From the NCBI GenBank assembly GCA_026003755.1, contig BPHV01000001.1, positions 62,001 through 126,000 of the forward strand: 64,000 bases of DNA, in the 5' to 3' direction. The notes under the pieces are model-generated. The model was not told the origin of the DNA and did no database searches. It was given only the letters and a program-made list of their open reading frames with translations. Below, one piece after another: positions 33,601 through 47,227 of this stretch. The stretch comes from Candidatus Roseilinea sp. (GTDB taxonomy: Bacteria; Chloroflexota; Anaerolineae; J036; Brachytrichaceae). A program made the position numbers and the translations under genes. Numbering within the stretch: the first letter of the stretch is position 1; every line of letters begins with the position of its first letter.

Positions 33601-36342
33601 GCATTGCTGTCCGCGCCGGTGCTGCCGCCCGCGTTGTGCGCCGTCACCTGCCACACCAGCGTCGCCCCCGCCGGCAGCGGCCCGGCCAGCACCGCGCTGG
33701 TCGCCGTGCTGGTGACGCTGTAGCTGCAATCGCCCGCATACGCCCCCACGCACACCGTGTAGCTCACCGCGCCGGTCGCCGGCTGCCACGTGAACGTCAC
33801 GTTCTGCGTCGGCACGTTGGTCGCGTTCACCGCTGGGCTGAGCTTGACAAACCCCGCGCTGTTCGGCGCAGACGGCAGCGTGGTGAACGACCAGAACGCC
33901 AGCGTGCTGCCGTTGGCCGGCGTGGTGTATGTGCCGTTGGTCGCCAGCACCTGCCAGTAATACGTCGTGTTTGGCTGCAGCGACAGGTCGTTCAGCACCC
34001 GGACGTAGGTGTTGCCCAGGCTCGCGAACTGCCCCGGCCCGCCGCCGACGATGTTGCAATTGTTGGGCGCCGTGCCCAGGCACAGCTTGTAGTCGTTTGC
34101 GTTGGCCGCCGCCGTCCACAGCAACTGCGCCGTGTTGGTGTTGACGTTGATCGCCCCGTTGCCCGGCGCCAGCTTGTTGAAGCTGCCCACCGGCGCGGCC
34201 GTGCTGAAGCTCCAGTATGCGCCGCCGTCGGCGTCGGTGAATACCGTGCAGCCGACGTCCGCGCAGGCGCGCACCTGCCAGTAGTAGGTTGTGCCCGGCG
34301 TCAACCCGCTGAGCGCCACGCTGGTGTTGGTGCCCACGCCGGTTGACGGCGTGCATCCGCTCGTCGTGCTGGAGCAGTAGCGGTAGTGATCCACCGTGCC
34401 GGAGGCGGGAGACCAGGACAGCGTCGGGTTGAGCGGCTGGTTGGTCGCCCCGTTGCCGGGCGCGCTCTTGCCAAACCCGCCGGGCGGGCTGACCGTGCTG
34501 AACGTCCACCACACACCATTGTTCGCCCCGCCGTTGCAGCCGGCGATGTTGCACGCCCGCACCTGCCACTCATACGTCACGCCGGGCGTCAAGCCGTTCA
34601 GCACCGTGCCGGTCGTATTGCCCACGTTCTGCCAGCTCCCGTTGCACGTCCCGTTCGGGTTCGTGTCGTAGCACAGCTCGTAATACGTCGCATCGGTCGC
34701 CGTGCTCCAGGTCAGGTTCAGGCCGTTGACCGGCTGCCCGCCTGCCCCGCTGGCCGGCGCGCTCTTGTTGAAGCCGCTCTGGGCAGGCAGGGCCTGCACA
34801 CCGAAGCTCCAGTACGCGCCGCCGTCCGCATCGGTGAACACCGTGCAGGTGCCGTCCGCGCACGCCCGCACCTGCCAGTAATACGTCGCCCCAGGCGTCA
34901 GGCCGCTGATGACGACCGACAGCGTGGTGTTGGGCACCTGCGTCGTGGGCGTGCACCCGCTCGTCGTGCTGTAGCAGTAGCGATAGTGATTCACCGTGCC
35001 GCTGATGGGGGCCGTCCAGGTCAGCGGCACACTGACGCCCAGGCCGAGCGTGCCGCTGGGCGGGCTGCTCTTGCCCAGCGGGCCAGGCGGGAAGCACGAG
35101 CCGCTGACGGTGGTCGGCGTGGTGCGATCCAACTTCATCCCGTCGCCGAGCTGGCCGGAGCTGTTCCGCCCCCAGGCGAACAGGCAGCCGTCGTTGTGCA
35201 GCCCCACGCTGTGCCACAAGCCGGCCGAGACGGCGATCGCGCCGCTGCTCATCGCACCGGTGACGGTGACCGGCGTAGTGCTACTCACAGTCGTCCCATT
35301 GCCGAGCTGGCCGAAGTTGTTAGCTCCCCAGCACAGCAGCGCGCCATTGCGAATGGCGCAGGTGTGCGACGAGGCAGCCGAGACGGCCGTCACGCCGCTG
35401 ACCATGCCGGTGACGGTGAACGGCGTGGTGCGATCCACAGTCGTCCCGTCGCCGAGCTGGCCGGAGTTGTTCCGCCCCCAGCACAGCAGCGCGCCATTGC
35501 GAATGGCGCAGGTGTTACGCTCGCCGGCCGAGACGGCCGTCACGCCGGCGCTCATGCCGGTGACGGTGAACGGCGTGGTGCGATCCAAATTCGTCCCATC
35601 GCCGAGCTCGCCGTAGTCGTTATCCCCCCCAGCACAGCAGCGCACCATTGCGAATAGCGCAGGTGTGACTCCCGCCGGCCGAGAAGGCCGTCACGCCGGT
35701 GCTCATGCCGGTGACGGTGACCGGCGTGGCGCTACTCGCAGTCACGCCGAGCTGGCCGGAGTAGTTAGCTCCCCAGCACAGCAGCGCGCCATTGCGAATG
35801 GCGCAGGTGTGACCAAAGCCGGCCGAGACGGCCGTCACGCCGGCGCTCATGCCGGTGACGCTGACCGGCGTGGTGCGATTGATCGTCGTCCCGTCGCCGA
35901 GCTGGCCGTAGTAGTTCCACCCCCAGCACAGCAGCGCGCCATTGCGAATGGCGCAGGCGTTATGACTGCCGGCCGAGACGGCCGTCACGCTGCTGACCAT
36001 GCCGGTGACGGTGACCGGTGTGGTGCGATCCACAGTCGTCCCGTCGCCGAGCTGGCCGTAGTTGTTAGCCCCCACGCACAGCAGCGCGCCATTGCGCATG
36101 GCGCAGGTGTACAACCAGCCGGCCGAGAAGGTGACGGCGCCGCCGGCCTGGTCGTGGGCGGGCGCGGCCGGGGCCAGCGGAGCGGCCGGGGCTAGGGGGA
36201 CGGCCCGCTGCGGCGCGCTGCGGGGCGGGCCGGCCTGGGCCGGCATCGCGCTGCCGAACAGACTAGACACTAACGCGGCTTGCGCCGCGAGGTGAAGCAA
36301 TCGGCGCGGTCGCGCTTGCCTTGCGTTCACTTCAGGATACAT
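30657..36342 (-). CDS. giant secreted RCC1-repeat / FN3-like / DUF11 protein, one-base frameshift
   Basis: Two frames join into about 1,894 residues. The first (from ATG 36342) has AAAGGAGG upstream, a signal peptide (LLHLAAQAALVSSLFGSAMPAQA) and RCC1-type beta-propeller units with CAIRNGALLCWG and YGQLGDGTT. About seven units of roughly 50 residues are seen. The frame breaks in unit 4 at a C7 run (35624-35630); six C would restore it. The second part has about 13 FN3-like modules, each with a YYWQVRA strand, then a DUF11 domain (GEAVSYTIVLSNSGSLPVTARVTDTL) and the end YVPAVMGP. The domain order suggests a surface adhesin or binding protein. Nothing catalytic is seen. Confidence 0.82.
35090..36230 (-). 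repeat. tandem RCC1-coding repeats, about 150-bp unit
   Basis: About seven tandem units with nearly identical DNA cores (the stretch encoding AIRNGALLCWG is repeated almost unchanged). Such repeats favour recombination and mis-assembly. Confidence 0.85.
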
Positions 36343-36448
36343 GTGAACCTCCTTTGTGCATACGGAATATGCTTGTGGTCATCCGGCGATGGCGCGGGAC
36401 GATGCAGCTAACTCACCGCTGAAGACAACCGCCGAGCTCCTAAGAGGG

Positions 36449-36476
36449 ATGGTAACCCTCGCGAATCGTTTGTCAA
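36449..36476 (-). promoter_or_regulatory. promoter of the RCC1/FN3 gene
   Basis: On the minus strand a perfect TTGACA (36476-36471), 16 nt, then TACCAT (36454-36449). A leader of about 100 nt leads to the AAAGGAGG site. The IS element begins 19 bp upstream of the -35. Confidence 0.6.
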
Positions 36477-36494
36477 GTTCCTGCGGGCTGGGGG

Positions 36495-38076
36495 GGGTCT
36501 ATTTCAGTTTGGGGGCGAAGAATAGGCAGCAGACCACATCGCGTCAAAGGCGTGACCCATGACGGCCGCCCGAATCGGGAGCAGACGCTCGATGCCGGGA
36601 CGGCTCCAGCGCATCCCGCTACCGGCGAAGCGATGACGGAATTGCTTGCAGGCGCTCTCGACCACGCCGCTGCCGATCGGCCAGCCATCTTCGCGCAGGC
36701 TCTGGTATTGCATGCGTCGCCGGTTGTCCCCGAAGTAGCCCGCTTCACGCCGTAGCATCTCGGCGTGCTGGGGATGGGTATGGGCGGCCTGACGGAGTCG
36801 AGCCGCAATCCGGTCGGCATGGCCCTGGAACAAGAGGGTTTCGTGGGCACGATACCAAGCCTGGGCCGCCGGGCTGCCTGCTGCGTGCAGGCCGTGAGCA
36901 ACCTGCCACAGATGCTGGCTGGCGTGATACCAGTCCACGGCTTGTCGGCTGTCGTAGAAGTGCTCGCTGAGCAGATTCCAAATCCACGCGGCGCCATCGC
37001 CCAAGGCGATGGTGTCACGTGCCTGCGTCCAGCCGCGACGTTGGGCGGCCGTCCACAACACCTGGCCGAACCGTTCCGGCCCGCCCAGATGGGCGACGTA
37101 GCTGGCGCGGACGGCGTGGGCCGTGTCAACCCACTCCTCGCTCTGGCGATCCCAAGTCGGCTGTAGCACGACATCGAACACGCACCCCACCTTGAGTTCC
37201 TTCCAGCCTTCGCCACGCACATGAACCGTTGCTCCGTCCAGGGCGACACCCATCTTGCCCGGCACGGTCGCCGCCTCGGCGGTGCGCCCGCCGCCGTCCG
37301 CCAGGGCGCGTTGTGTGGCTTCTACCCCCCGAAAGCGCTCTCCCCATACCGCCACCCGCCGCCACACACTGCTGTCGGACATGACCAGCCCGCCCACCTG
37401 TCCCAGGATGTGCTCCGCTTCCTCAAACGTCACCAGCCCGCTCAGCCACACCGCCTGCTTGGCCACCTGTTCGCTCCAGTGCTTGTCCCACACCGCCAGC
37501 TGCCGATCGAGGGGGGAAAAGCCCGACGCGGCAGGCTTCACAGTAGTAGTATCCTCGCTGCACGGACAGGCTGCCCACGCGGCTCTCGACCGTGTTCCGC
37601 TTGCGGCCTTTGGAGTGCATCTCCCGCCCGCACTGCGGACAGACCGGCCCCGGCACCGGGCGGCTCGCCTCTTGCGCCTCGATCACGGTGACCGCCATCG
37701 CCTCGCTCATCCGCTTGCGCAGCTTCAGGATCACCTCCTCGATCTGCGTCAGCGTCGGCTGGCCGGCCTGTTCATTCCAGTCCAGCAATTCATCGATCAC
37801 GGCCTCCGCTTCTCGCATCAGCACCGCTTTCATCTCGCCTCGCCGTGGCGAAGACGCTGACTTGCGCTGTGTCGTCGCCCTGGTCTCTTTCATGGCACAC
37901 CTCCCGGATATAACTGTCCTCGCATTATGCCCGCAGCGGCCTGCGGCTTGTCGTCCCTCGCTGAGATGCCGGTCTGTCAATCCACGACGACGTCCGTGAT
38001 CTTCGGATGTTCACGCGGGCGAGGTCAATCTGCGCGCTTTTTGAGTGCGCTCCTGCCCCAAAACTGAAATGCACCC
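36495..38076 (-). mobile_element. ISKra4-like insertion sequence, 1582 bp
   Basis: Imperfect 22-bp inverted repeats bound the element: 36495-36516 and 38055-38076, sharing ATTTCAGTTT and GGGGC, with three mismatches. The 10-bp sequence GGGCTGGGGG directly abuts both ends (36485-36494 and 38077-38086), the mark of a target-site duplication. One transposase gene fills it, in two frames. Both ends are intact, so insertion looks recent. Confidence 0.85.
36504..37893 (-). CDS. ISKra4-family transposase, split in two frames
   Basis: The first frame (from ATG 37893, GGAGGTG upstream) has a coiled N-terminus and a zinc-ribbon (CPQCGREMHSKGRKRNTVESR, YYCEACRVGLFP). The second frame runs to 36504 with LDGATVHVRGEGWKELKVG, ALGDGAAWIWNLL, DWYHASQHLW and IGSGVVESACKQFRHRFAGSGMRWS, giving the catalytic Asp and Glu. 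They join at a G6 run (37511-37516 on the plus strand) and one base fewer makes one protein of about 462 residues. It may be a sequence error, a real inactivation or a programmed frameshift; the last is known in some IS families. Confidence 0.85.
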
Positions 38077-38586
38077 GGGCTGGGGGGTGTAGCGCAGAAA
38101 TGTGGGCGACTTTTTCTGCAGCGGGAGCAAAATAGGGGACATGAAACCATCAACCGTATCCAGCCACGCGCAGCGGCGCGAACAGTTCCCGGCTGCGGCC
38201 ATGCTCGCCGCCTTGTGTGAACTGCACAGCAATCGGCTAGACGCCGCAATCCGTTAGTGCTGCCGGCGGTGACTGTCACAAATCCGCGCTACACCCCGGG
38301 CTGGGGCTGCGGGTTACCGGCTGCCGAGATCCCGACGCGCGCTGTGCGATTCTCCTATGCCGATGCGGGCCGCGCAGCAGGCGCAAGCTCCGGCGCCTGG
38401 CGCAGCGCAGTGCAACATCTGCGCCCTCGGCATAGCGCCCCTGGTTGACCAAGGCAGAGCCGCGCAAGCGCAGCAGCAACAGCTTGACCTGCAGCGCAGC
38501 CGGGTCAAGCGCCGGCCCGCGCGCACAGGCGCCGGCCCTGTCGCCGCGGCTGAGGCTGACCTGGGCCTGGGCCGTCGCGGTATGCG
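38077..38586. other. gene-poor stretch between IS element and rpoC
   Basis: No convincing gene is seen over about 500 bp. A 38-codon frame (38141-38257, plus) starts MKPSTVSSHAQRREQF but has a poor ribosome-binding site. On the minus strand, around 38400-38500, LQVKLLLLRLRGSALVNQGRYAEG looks like a TPR helix pair and may be the remains of a larger gene. Two copies of a short motif (GGGGTGTAGCGC) lie here, one in each orientation. Confidence 0.5.
38084..38097 (+). repeat. dispersed 14-bp motif, copies at 38084, 38284 and 43171
   Basis: GGGGTGTAGCGCAG occurs at 38084-38097 and 43171-43184, and as GGGGTGTAGCGCGG on the minus strand at 38297-38284. All lie outside genes. The IS element inserted next to the first copy. 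Confidence 0.55.
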
Positions 38587-38618
38587 ACACAGGGCAGCCG
38601 TAATCGGCTGCCCTGTGT
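38587..38618 (-). terminator. strong stem-loop after rpoC
   Basis: ACACAGGGCAGCCG and its complement form a perfect 14-bp stem with a 4-nt loop, 33 nt after the rpoC stop. No T run follows on the minus strand, so it may protect the mRNA end or act as an atypical terminator. Confidence 0.5.
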
Positions 38619-38650
38619 GTGCGAGGGGGCGTTACGCGATGGTGTGGCGT

Positions 38651-43006
<4,356 letters not shown>

Positions 43007-43030
43007 ATGTGATCTACACCCCTGAATAAG

Positions 43031-43063
43031 ACAAAAGGGCGCGAACGATGTCATCGCTCGCGC
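43031..43063 (-). terminator. terminator-like hairpin in the rpoC leader
   Basis: On the minus strand GCGCGAGCGA and TCGTTCGCGC pair around a short loop (43063-43039, one G-T pair), followed by CCTTTTGTCTT. It sits between the rpoC promoter and its start codon, so it could act as an attenuator. Confidence 0.5.
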
Positions 43064-43113
43064 TAGCACCCAAGTTCGTGATAGAGATGGTTGACTTTTC
43101 GATCGGCAGGCGA

Positions 43114-43141
43114 ATTGTATAACGATTGCGGGATTCGTCAA
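43114..43141 (-). promoter_or_regulatory. rpoC promoter
   Basis: On the minus strand TTGACG (43141-43136), 16 nt, then TACAAT (43119-43114). It matches the housekeeping consensus well and gives a leader of about 100 nt. Confidence 0.65.
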
Positions 43142-43265
43142 GGGGGCCTGAAGGGTTGAAGGGCACGGGCGGGGTGTAGCGCAGGAGCGGGGACAAGCCT
43201 GAGACGATGCCCGCCGAGCGCCCAATCCGGTCGAACGTCATGCTGGCATTAGTGTTGAAAATCAC

Positions 43266-43293
43266 CTGACGAGGCGCCCGCTCATGCTAGAAT
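43266..43293 (+). promoter_or_regulatory. cox operon promoter
   Basis: CTGACG (43266-43271), 16 nt, then TAGAAT (43288-43293), 28 nt before ATG 43322, which has GAGGTG as ribosome-binding site. Confidence 0.5.
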
Positions 43294-43321
43294 CCTTTGC
43301 CGTTAATGAGATGAGGTGTTC

Positions 43322-44320
43322 ATGGTCCCTCCTGTAACGCGTGACGCAGAACTCATCAGCGATCTGTACAACGTCGTCCTAATCTTGGCTGTGGTTGTCT
43401 TTGTGCTGGTCGAAGGGCTGCTCATCTACTCCGTCATCAAATTCCGCCGGCGCAGCGCTGATGAAATGCCGCAGCAAGTCCACGGCAATCGCACGCTCGA
43501 GTTAGCCTGGACGATTATCCCGGCCATGGTGATTGCCGTGATCTTCGGGCTTTCGGTGGACACCCTGGGCCGCATGACGGCGCGCGGCACGTTGTCCAAT
43601 CCGGTCGCTCACGTGCATGCCATCAACGATGTGGCGGCGCGCCAACGCGTCGAGCGTGCGCAACCGGTGGACTTGGTGATCGAAGTGATCGGCCGCCAGT
43701 GGGTGTGGCAATACAAGTATCCCGGCGGCGACGGCGTGACGACAAGTGAACAGTTGGTCGTCCCGGCGAACAAGAACATTCGCCTGGATATGACGGCTGC
43801 CGACGTCATCCATGCGTGGTGGATGCCGGAGCTGGGCCCGATGATCTACGTCAACCCCGGCGAGATGTCCTATGTGTGGTTCAACGTGCCGCCTGGGGAC
43901 TACATCGGCCAGTGCAACGTGTATTGCGGTGTGGCCCACGCTCGGATGATCTCCAGGGTGAAGGCGCTGCCGCAGGCCGAATATGACGAATGGTACGCCC
44001 AGCAAGCCGCGGCCAACTCGGCTGCGACGCGCCCGGGCGATCCAGAGGTCGGCAAGAACATCTTCCTAAATGGCTCGTGCATCGCCTGTCACTACATCGA
44101 AGGCACCAAAGCCCAGGGGCGCGTTGCTCCCCGCGAATTGACGCGCTTCGCCAGCTATCCCACCATCGCGCAGCTCGACGGGTTCGAGAACAACGCCGAG
44201 AATCTGGCGAAGTGGCTGCGCGACCCGCAGGCGATCAAACCCGGCACCGCCATGCCCAACTTGAATTTGAAAGCGCAAGAGATCGAGGACCTCGTGGCCT
44301 ACTTACTGACCCTGAAATAA
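43322..44320 (+). CDS. ctaC: cytochrome c oxidase subunit II with fused cytochrome c (caa3 type)
   Basis: The 332-residue protein has two N-terminal transmembrane helices, the Cu-A domain (DVIHAWWMPELG, then QCNVYCGVAHARM with both Cys, His and Met; the usual Glu between the Cys is Val) and a C-terminal cytochrome c domain with haem site CIACH and a late Met (GTAMPNLN). It takes electrons from a carrier and passes them to subunit I. First gene of the operon; ATG 43322 was chosen over GTG 43316 by the ribosome-binding site. No lipobox Cys is seen at the N-terminus. Confidence 0.93.
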   Translation: MVPPVTRDAELISDLYNVVLILAVVVFVLVEGLLIYSVIKFRRRSADEMPQQVHGNRTLELAWTIIPAMVIAVIFGLSVDTLGRMTARGTLSNPVAHVHAINDVAARQRVERAQPVDLVIEVIGRQWVWQYKYPGGDGVTTSEQLVVPANKNIRLDMTAADVIHAWWMPELGPMIYVNPGEMSYVWFNVPPGDYIGQCNVYCGVAHARMISRVKALPQAEYDEWYAQQAAANSAATRPGDPEVGKNIFLNGSCIACHYIEGTKAQGRVAPRELTRFASYPTIAQLDGFENNAENLAKWLRDPQAIKPGTAMPNLNLKAQEIEDLVAYLLTLK

Positions 44321-44379
44321 GCTGTCTGTGGCGAGCGGTTGTTTCGACCTGAACAGCCGCTTTTGAAATGTGAAACCCT

Positions 44380-45999
44380 ATGGCAAGCATCAGCATTCCG
44401 ATTCCCCTTCGCGACCGCGCCAAGAGCGGTGTGCTCGGCTGGCTCGCGACCGTTGATCACAAGAAGATCGGCATCATGTATATGGTGATGTCGTTCTCGT
44501 TCTTCATCGCCGCCGGCGTGATGGCCCTGCTCATCCGGCTGCAGTTGGCCGCGCCCAACATGCAAGTCGTGGACCCGAACACGTACAACCAACTGTTCAC
44601 CATGCACGGCTCGGTGATGATCTTCTTGTTCACCATCCCGATGCTGGTGGGCGGGTTCGGCAACTACTTCGTGCCGTTGATGATCGGCGCGCGCGATGTC
44701 GCCTTCCCACGCCTGAACGCGTTCAGCTTCTGGATTACGCTGGGCGCCGGCCTGGTGATGTTGATCGGCTTTGTGTTCGGCGCCCGCTCCGATGCGGCGT
44801 GGACCGCCTACGTGCCCTATTCGACCAAATCGTTCTCACCGACGATCGGCATGGACATCTGGTTGATCGGCGTGATCCTGCTCGGCATTGGCTCGACGCT
44901 GGGCGCAGTGAACTTCCTGGTCACCGTTTACAGCATGCGCGCGCCCGGCATGACCGCCTGGCGCATCCCGATGTTCGTGTGGGCGATGGCAACCACCGCC
45001 GGCATGGTGTTGCTGGCCACGCCGGTGCTCACGGCCGCGCTGTTCATGCTGGTGGCTGACCGAAACTTCAACACGCAGTTCTTCACCGCCAACCGCGTGC
45101 AGTTGTGGCAGCACATGTTCTGGTTCTACTCGCATCCGGCGGTCTACATCATGATCCTGCCGGCGATGGGCATCGTCTCCGAGATCATTCCCGTGTTCTC
45201 GCGCAAGCCGCTCTTTGGCCTGCGCGCAGTCGTGATTAGCACCGTCCTCATCGGTTTGCTGGGTTTCACGACGTGGGTGCATCACATGTTCGTCAGCGGC
45301 GTGGATCCGGCCATCGAGCGCTTCTTCATGTTCACCACCATGGTGATCGCCGTGCCGACCGGCGTGAAGGTGTTTAACTGGCTTGCGACCTTGTGGGGCG
45401 GCTCGCTGAACCTCAAAACGCCATTGCTGATGTGCATCGGCTTCTTGGCGACGTTCGTGATCGGTGGCATCAGCGGGGTGATGCAAGCCTCGATCCCACT
45501 CGACCAGTACGTGCACAACTCGTACTTCGTCGTCGCGCACTTTCACTACGTCTTGTTCGGCGGCAGCGTGTTCGGCATCTTCGCCGCCTTGTATTATTGG
45601 GGGCCGAAGATCACCGGCCGCATGTTCGACGAGAAGCTGGGCAAGTGGCACTTCTGGCTCATGATGATCGGCTTCAATGTGACCTTCTTCCCGATGCATT
45701 TCTTGGGTCTTCAAGGGATGCCGCGGCGCATCGCCACCTACGACCCCGGCCGTGGTTGGGAGCTGGGCAACCTGGTGTCCACGCTCGGCGCCTTTCTGAT
45801 CGCGTTCTCGGTGCTGATTTTCATCATCAATGCCCTCAAGCTGCGCCATGGGGAACGCGCCGGCGATGACCCCTGGGAGGGCAATACGCTGGAATGGAGC
45901 GTCGCATCCCCGCCGCCGGAATATAACTTCCTCGAGATTCCGACTGTGGAGAGCGATCGCCCGCTGTTCGACGCGCGGATGCGCACACCGCATATCTGA
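44380..45999 (+). CDS. ctaD: cytochrome c oxidase subunit I, A2 type
   Basis: The 539-residue haem-copper core subunit reduces O2 and pumps protons. It has the haem and copper His ligands ([34 protein letters not shown]). In helix VI, the proton-channel Glu of A1 enzymes (HPEVY) is replaced: [14 protein letters not shown] has the Tyr-Ser pair of A2 enzymes such as the Thermus caa3. The His-Tyr cross-link Tyr is present. It follows ctaC by 59 nt and no clear ribosome-binding site is seen. Confidence 0.95.
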   Translation: MASISIPIPLRDRAKSGVLGWLATVDHKKIGIMYMVMSFSFFIAAGVMALLIRLQLAAPNMQVVDPNTYNQLFTMHGSVMIFLFTIPMLVGGFGNYFVPLMIGARDVAFPRLNAFSFWITLGAGLVMLIGFVFGARSDAAWTAYVPYSTKSFSPTIGMDIWLIGVILLGIGSTLGAVNFLVTVYSMRAPGMTAWRIPMFVWAMATTAGMVLLATPVLTAALFMLVADRNFNTQFFTANRVQLWQHMFWFYSHPAVYIMILPAMGIVSEIIPVFSRKPLFGLRAVVISTVLIGLLGFTTWVHHMFVSGVDPAIERFFMFTTMVIAVPTGVKVFNWLATLWGGSLNLKTPLLMCIGFLATFVIGGISGVMQASIPLDQYVHNSYFVVAHFHYVLFGGSVFGIFAALYYWGPKITGRMFDEKLGKWHFWLMMIGFNVTFFPMHFLGLQGMPRRIATYDPGRGWELGNLVSTLGAFLIAFSVLIFIINALKLRHGERAGDDPWEGNTLEWSVASPPPEYNFLEIPTVESDRPLFDARMRTPHI

Positions 46000-46133
46000 G
46001 TGCGCGTCTGAGATGATCCGCCGAGCAGATGAACGCACCGTGCATCGGCGTTCGCGACGATGATGGATGATGCGCGGTGCCCGTTGCCCCACGGGCCTTC
46101 GGCGACTCACAACCACCCACTAGCAACCCAACG

Positions 46134-46250
46134 ATGATTCCAAAGCGCGCAAAACGACAAGCGATCGCGATGACCCTGATCGGCTTTGGGCTGTTGGCGA
46201 TTGGCATCACCCTCGGCCTACTGTGGGTGAGCGCCTACAGCGTGAAGTGA
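46134..46250 (+). CDS. 38-residue single-TM protein in the cox operon
   Basis: The frame encodes MIPKRAKRQAIAM followed by a hydrophobic helix (TLIGFGLLAIGITLGLLWV) and a short tail. It has a basic N-terminus that would stay inside the cell. It lies between subunits I and IV, where tiny oxidase subunits or assembly peptides occur. No ribosome-binding site is clear. Too short to name; the position is the main evidence. Confidence 0.6.
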   Translation: MIPKRAKRQAIAMTLIGFGLLAIGITLGLLWVSAYSVK

Positions 46251-46283
46251 CGATCCGCTCGATGTCACAAGATCAAGCTGACC

Positions 46284-46607
46284 ATGCAAGAAAAGACTCG
46301 GAACATGTCCCCTACCGTCGCTGCCGCGACCGGCGACGCGAGGGGAGATCGCGAACCTTTCACCGGCGCCGCCGGCCACGATCATGCCCAAGCGCACGAG
46401 CCGCACATGCCCGCGCCCAGCCTGTCTCCCATCATCCTGGGCGGGGGCATGACGTTGGCGGCCTTCGGCATTGTGCTGCATCCGGTGATGCTCGCCCTGG
46501 GCATCGTCGGCATCCTCGTCGGGCTGGGCACCTGGCTATATGACGAAATTGTCAACGCCAGCTCAGTAACTTCGGATCACGCGAGTGATGGGCGAGGTGA
46601 AGCCTGA
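46284..46607 (+). CDS. cytochrome c oxidase subunit IV-like membrane protein
   Basis: The 107-residue product (ATG 46284; ATG 46305 is an alternative) has a polar, His-rich start and two close hydrophobic segments (LSPIILGGGMTLAAFGIVL and PVMLALGIVGILVGLGTWLYDEI). This form is common for small subunit IV proteins in caa3-type operons. Its last base is shared with the start of ctaE (TGATG), so translation is coupled. Confidence 0.72.
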   Translation: MQEKTRNMSPTVAAATGDARGDREPFTGAAGHDHAQAHEPHMPAPSLSPIILGGGMTLAAFGIVLHPVMLALGIVGILVGLGTWLYDEIVNASSVTSDHASDGRGEA

Positions 46608-47221
46608 TGGCGCAGGCGTCTTGGCGTGACCGCGATGCGCGCGCCGCAAGCCGCGTTGTCGGCTCAGCGCGCCCTCAGCGCAGGGACGTCGGTCTGCTGG
46701 GCGTCGGTATCTTCATCGTCTCGGAAACCACGTTCTTCCTGGGCCTGTTTCTGGCCTGGTTTTTTACGCGCAACACCAGCGACGTGTGGCCGCCGGCCGG
46801 CGTCGCGCCGCCGCCGATCGTGCCGGCCATCTTGAACACCGGAGTTGCGCTGCTCAGCACGGTTGCCGTCTTCTTCGCCCAGCGCGCCCTCACCCGCAAC
46901 GATCGCCAAGGGATGGTGAGGGGAATCGCGTTAGCCGGCGCACTAGGCGTGATCTTTATGGCGGTGCAGGCAGTGGAGTTTACCGATCTGGCTGCGCTCG
47001 CCCAGGGCAGCGCCTATGGCTCGATGTTCACCTTCCTGCTCTTCTTCCACGTTGTGCGCGTGTTTGCTGGCGTGATCTTGATGGGTGTCGTGCTGGTGCG
47101 CGCGCTGCTGGGCCACTTTTCAAGCAACCGGCGCTTGCTGGTGCAGGCGACGGCGATGTATTGGTATTTCATCACCGGCGTGTGGCTGGTCGTGTTCGCC
47201 GTGCTTTACTTGATCGGGTGA
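46607..47221 (+). CDS. ctaE: cytochrome c oxidase subunit III
   Basis: The 204-residue protein has five or six transmembrane helices and the family markers IFIVSETTFFLGLFLAWF, VEFTDLAALAQGSAYGSMFTFLLFFHVVRVFAG and the closing ATAMYWYFITGVWLVVFAVLYL. It is the short form typical of caa3 oxidases. It stabilises the core and aids proton uptake. Confidence 0.9.
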   Translation: MAQASWRDRDARAASRVVGSARPQRRDVGLLGVGIFIVSETTFFLGLFLAWFFTRNTSDVWPPAGVAPPPIVPAILNTGVALLSTVAVFFAQRALTRNDRQGMVRGIALAGALGVIFMAVQAVEFTDLAALAQGSAYGSMFTFLLFFHVVRVFAGVILMGVVLVRALLGHFSSNRRLLVQATAMYWYFITGVWLVVFAVLYLIG

Positions 47222-47227
47222 GATGAC

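Noticed and set aside
30690-34346. 1218-codon open frame on the plus strand opposite the FN3-like repeats
   Set aside because: It is Arg/His/Ala-rich, has no start signal or domain, and mirrors the repeats of the real gene on the minus strand. It is a GC-driven shadow frame.
35090-36230. CRISPR-like array because of regularly spaced near-identical blocks
   Set aside because: The period is about 150 bp, blocks are in frame and encode RCC1 units, and no cas gene is near.
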